From Thermoguttaceae bacterium (lineage in GTDB: Bacteria > Planctomycetota > Planctomycetia > Pirellulales > Thermoguttaceae): a stretch of 7,469 bases of DNA. A model generated the notes under the pieces. That model was given only the letters and a program-made list of their open reading frames with translations, was not told where the DNA came from and searched no databases. Of the stretch, positions 5,875-7,469 are shown piece by piece; position 1 is the stretch's first letter; every line of letters begins with the position of its first letter. The stretch lies in contig JAFTCU010000332.1 in assembly GCA_017454585.1 (NCBI GenBank), positions 1-7,469 on the forward strand. Direction: 5' to 3'. The position numbers were made by a program, and so were the translations under genes.

Positions 5875-7469
5875 ATGAATCGTTTTATCGCCAAATTCGT
5901 CGCTTCGTTCGCAATGGTTTTCGCGGCTTCGGCCCTTTTTGCCGGCACGGTCGAAAAAACTTTCATGACCAATCAGACCGCTCAGAAGCAGCTCGGCGAC
6001 CTCTCGATGTACAAGATCGTCGCGACCAGGGCCAGCCTGCCCCGGAACGGGGACACCACCGTCGGCACTCACAACTGGTACGACTACGCCAACTTGACCG
6101 ACTTTGCCAACGGCGGAAAATCCGCGATCTTTTACTTCCAGGCCACCAACGCCTCCACCCAAAAGGACGAGTGGGTCCTGATCGACGCGCCGAACTACTC
6201 GCCCGACAGTTTTTACAAACTGGGGATCCCGCGCGTGGGGAAAGCCGAGGACGTGGTGAACATGGTGGTCACCGGCTCGAACGTGTACACGTCCTACAGC
6301 TCGGCCAACATGCCGCTCTTTGCCAACGTGACGGCCAACGCGGACGGCGTGAAATCCCTCACGAACCAGAACATCATCCTCGAATTCTGGGGAAGGAACT
6401 ACAGCGGCAACGCGCAGGCGTCCAAGCTCGACCAGAACGGGAACTCCGTCGCCCTTCCCACCAGCGGCACGACGACCGGTTTCGACTGGAACGACACGCC
6501 CGGGAGCGACGGCGACCACGGCTCCTACCAGATCCACCTTTACGACTCCACCTCGCAAACGGGCCAGACGCTCTTTGGGCTTTCGCGTCTCTACCGAACG
6601 ACCACGGGCAATACGATCGACGCCGGCATCGGCAACTCGAACAAAGCCGACGCGCTCGACTGGACGATGGCCCCGAACGCGGCCGCGGCGGACCACCGCT
6701 CGCTGCAGGTCCTGGCGATCCCGAACTACGCGGAAGGCTCGCTGATCTATAACGCATCCGCGGGCAAGACGTGGGGTGAATCCGGCGCGTGGCTGAACCC
6801 GGACGGTACCACCGCAGCGGGCGTCCCCACGGCGGACACGCCGACGCACGTGAACGTGGGAACCGTTCAGGTCACCGACACGGCTTCCGCACAGAGTCTG
6901 GGGCTGGAACCCAACGCGGCGATCGACGTCAAGAGCGGCGCCTCGCTCACCATCGGCTCGGCATTCACGACGAACGGGACCATCACCTCGGCCGGCGCGT
7001 GGAAAAACAGCGGGAACTTCGTTCTGGGCCAGGGCCTTGACACCGGCAAACTGACGCTCACGGGCGGAACGTTCCAGGCCGGCGCCATTCTCTTCAGCAA
7101 CGCGCCCAACTCGCCCGCCACGGCGGAGATCACCAACACGGCCATCAGCGGCTTCGGGACCTTCCGGATCTCGAACGTCGATAATACCACCGCCACCGTG
7201 AAAGTCCACGAAGGAACCACCATCAAGGGCAGCGACTTCAACGTCGGTTTCCGCGGGACCGGGACGCTCTACATGGACGGCGGGAACATCACGACCACCA
7301 CGTACTTCTGCATCGGGAACAACGTCGCCAGCGCGAACGGCATCGTGTATCACTCCGGCGGAACGATCGAATCGACGTGGGTCCCGCTCGGCCATAACGG
7401 GAAGGGCACGTACAACCTCAGCGGCACCGGCAAACTCCTCTCGACCAGTACCGGCTCGGCCGACCAGAA
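5875..7469 (+). CDS. Large secreted Gly/Thr/Asn-rich surface protein, 3' partial
   Basis: The frame is open from ATG 5875 to the window edge (531 codons, C-terminus missing). It starts with a signal peptide (MNRFIAKF, hydrophobic to about residue 22, likely cleavage after Ala23), so the product is exported. Residues 24-290 form a non-repetitive region with few cysteines. From about 297 (TWGESGAWLNPDG, then GVPTADTPTHVNVG) the sequence turns into beta-solenoid-like repeats: SGASLTIG, GKLTLTGGTFQAG, GTLYMDGGNITTTTYFCIGN, GIVYHSGGTIES, GKGTYNLSGTGKLL. Such G-T-L-x-hydrophobic repeats are typical of autotransporter-like and PEP-CTERM-sorted surface proteins of PVC bacteria. The sorting or anchor segment would lie beyond the window. 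A 530-codon open frame on the other strand (7395-5803) is a shadow: it has no signal peptide and is rich in Arg, Val and Gly. Function is unknown; adhesion or glycan binding is a guess. Confidence 0.85.
   Translation, partial: MNRFIAKFVASFAMVFAASALFAGTVEKTFMTNQTAQKQLGDLSMYKIVATRASLPRNGDTTVGTHNWYDYANLTDFANGGKSAIFYFQATNASTQKDEWVLIDAPNYSPDSFYKLGIPRVGKAEDVVNMVVTGSNVYTSYSSANMPLFANVTANADGVKSLTNQNIILEFWGRNYSGNAQASKLDQNGNSVALPTSGTTTGFDWNDTPGSDGDHGSYQIHLYDSTSQTGQTLFGLSRLYRTTTGNTIDAGIGNSNKADALDWTMAPNAAAADHRSLQVLAIPNYAEGSLIYNASAGKTWGESGAWLNPDGTTAAGVPTADTPTHVNVGTVQVTDTASAQSLGLEPNAAIDVKSGASLTIGSAFTTNGTITSAGAWKNSGNFVLGQGLDTGKLTLTGGTFQAGAILFSNAPNSPATAEITNTAISGFGTFRISNVDNTTATVKVHEGTTIKGSDFNVGFRGTGTLYMDGGNITTTTYFCIGNNVASANGIVYHSGGTIESTWVPLGHNGKGTYNLSGTGKLLSTSTGSADQ

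Noticed and set aside
5803..7395. 530-codon open frame on the - strand
   Set aside because: Lies opposite a + strand frame with signal peptide and recognisable repeats; its product is Arg/Val/Gly-rich with no domain pattern.

Overview
The window looks like a chromosomal piece of a moderately GC-rich bacterium that degrades polysaccharides. It carries carbohydrate-active enzymes, a membrane glycosyltransferase and a large secreted protein rich in Gly, Thr, Ser and Asn. Members of the PVC superphylum (Lentisphaerota, Verrucomicrobiota, Planctomycetota) fit this style, with a Lentisphaerota/Victivallales-like source as my best guess. That is inference from gene content and style, because there is no marker gene here. 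All confident genes are on the + strand.

Left part (1-4204). A GH13 alpha-amylase-family enzyme, cut at its 5' side by the window edge, ends at 1276. It is followed by a compact repeat cassette (1283-1480) of three related stem-loops with near-perfect terminal inverted repeats. Then come a secreted GH28-like right-handed beta-helix protein (1504-2724) and an ArnT/PMT-type polytopic glycosyltransferase (2762-4204). The latter two are 37 bp apart with no obvious terminator and may be co-transcribed.

Middle part (4205-5720). This is the most unusual stretch. A single gene for a RecA/RepA-like (AAA_25-type) ATPase with a C-terminal helix-turn-helix-like tail (4545-5618) has a consensus sigma70 promoter, a structured leader and a good Shine-Dalgarno. 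It lies between two 60-bp inverted repeats (4208-4267 and 5650-5709). Each repeat is itself a palindrome of three 8-bp-spaced GACA half-sites, a 7-bp spacer and three TGTC half-sites. The roughly 1.5-kb unit resembles a minimal mobile or replicon-like element made of one ATPase and its own iteron-type sites. No transposase, relaxase or integrase is visible inside it.

Right part (5710-7469). An AT-rich promoter region, with a possible 13-codon leader ORF, precedes a secreted repeat-rich surface protein. Its frame is open from 5875 to the window end, so its C-terminus is missing. A long open frame on the opposite strand across this gene is a shadow of its biased codon use.

Functionally, the GH13 and GH28-like proteins point to starch-type and pectin-type glycan use. 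The ArnT-like protein points to lipid-linked sugar transfer at the cell envelope, and the large secreted protein to the cell surface. The ATPase unit looks like an insertion unrelated to these functions.
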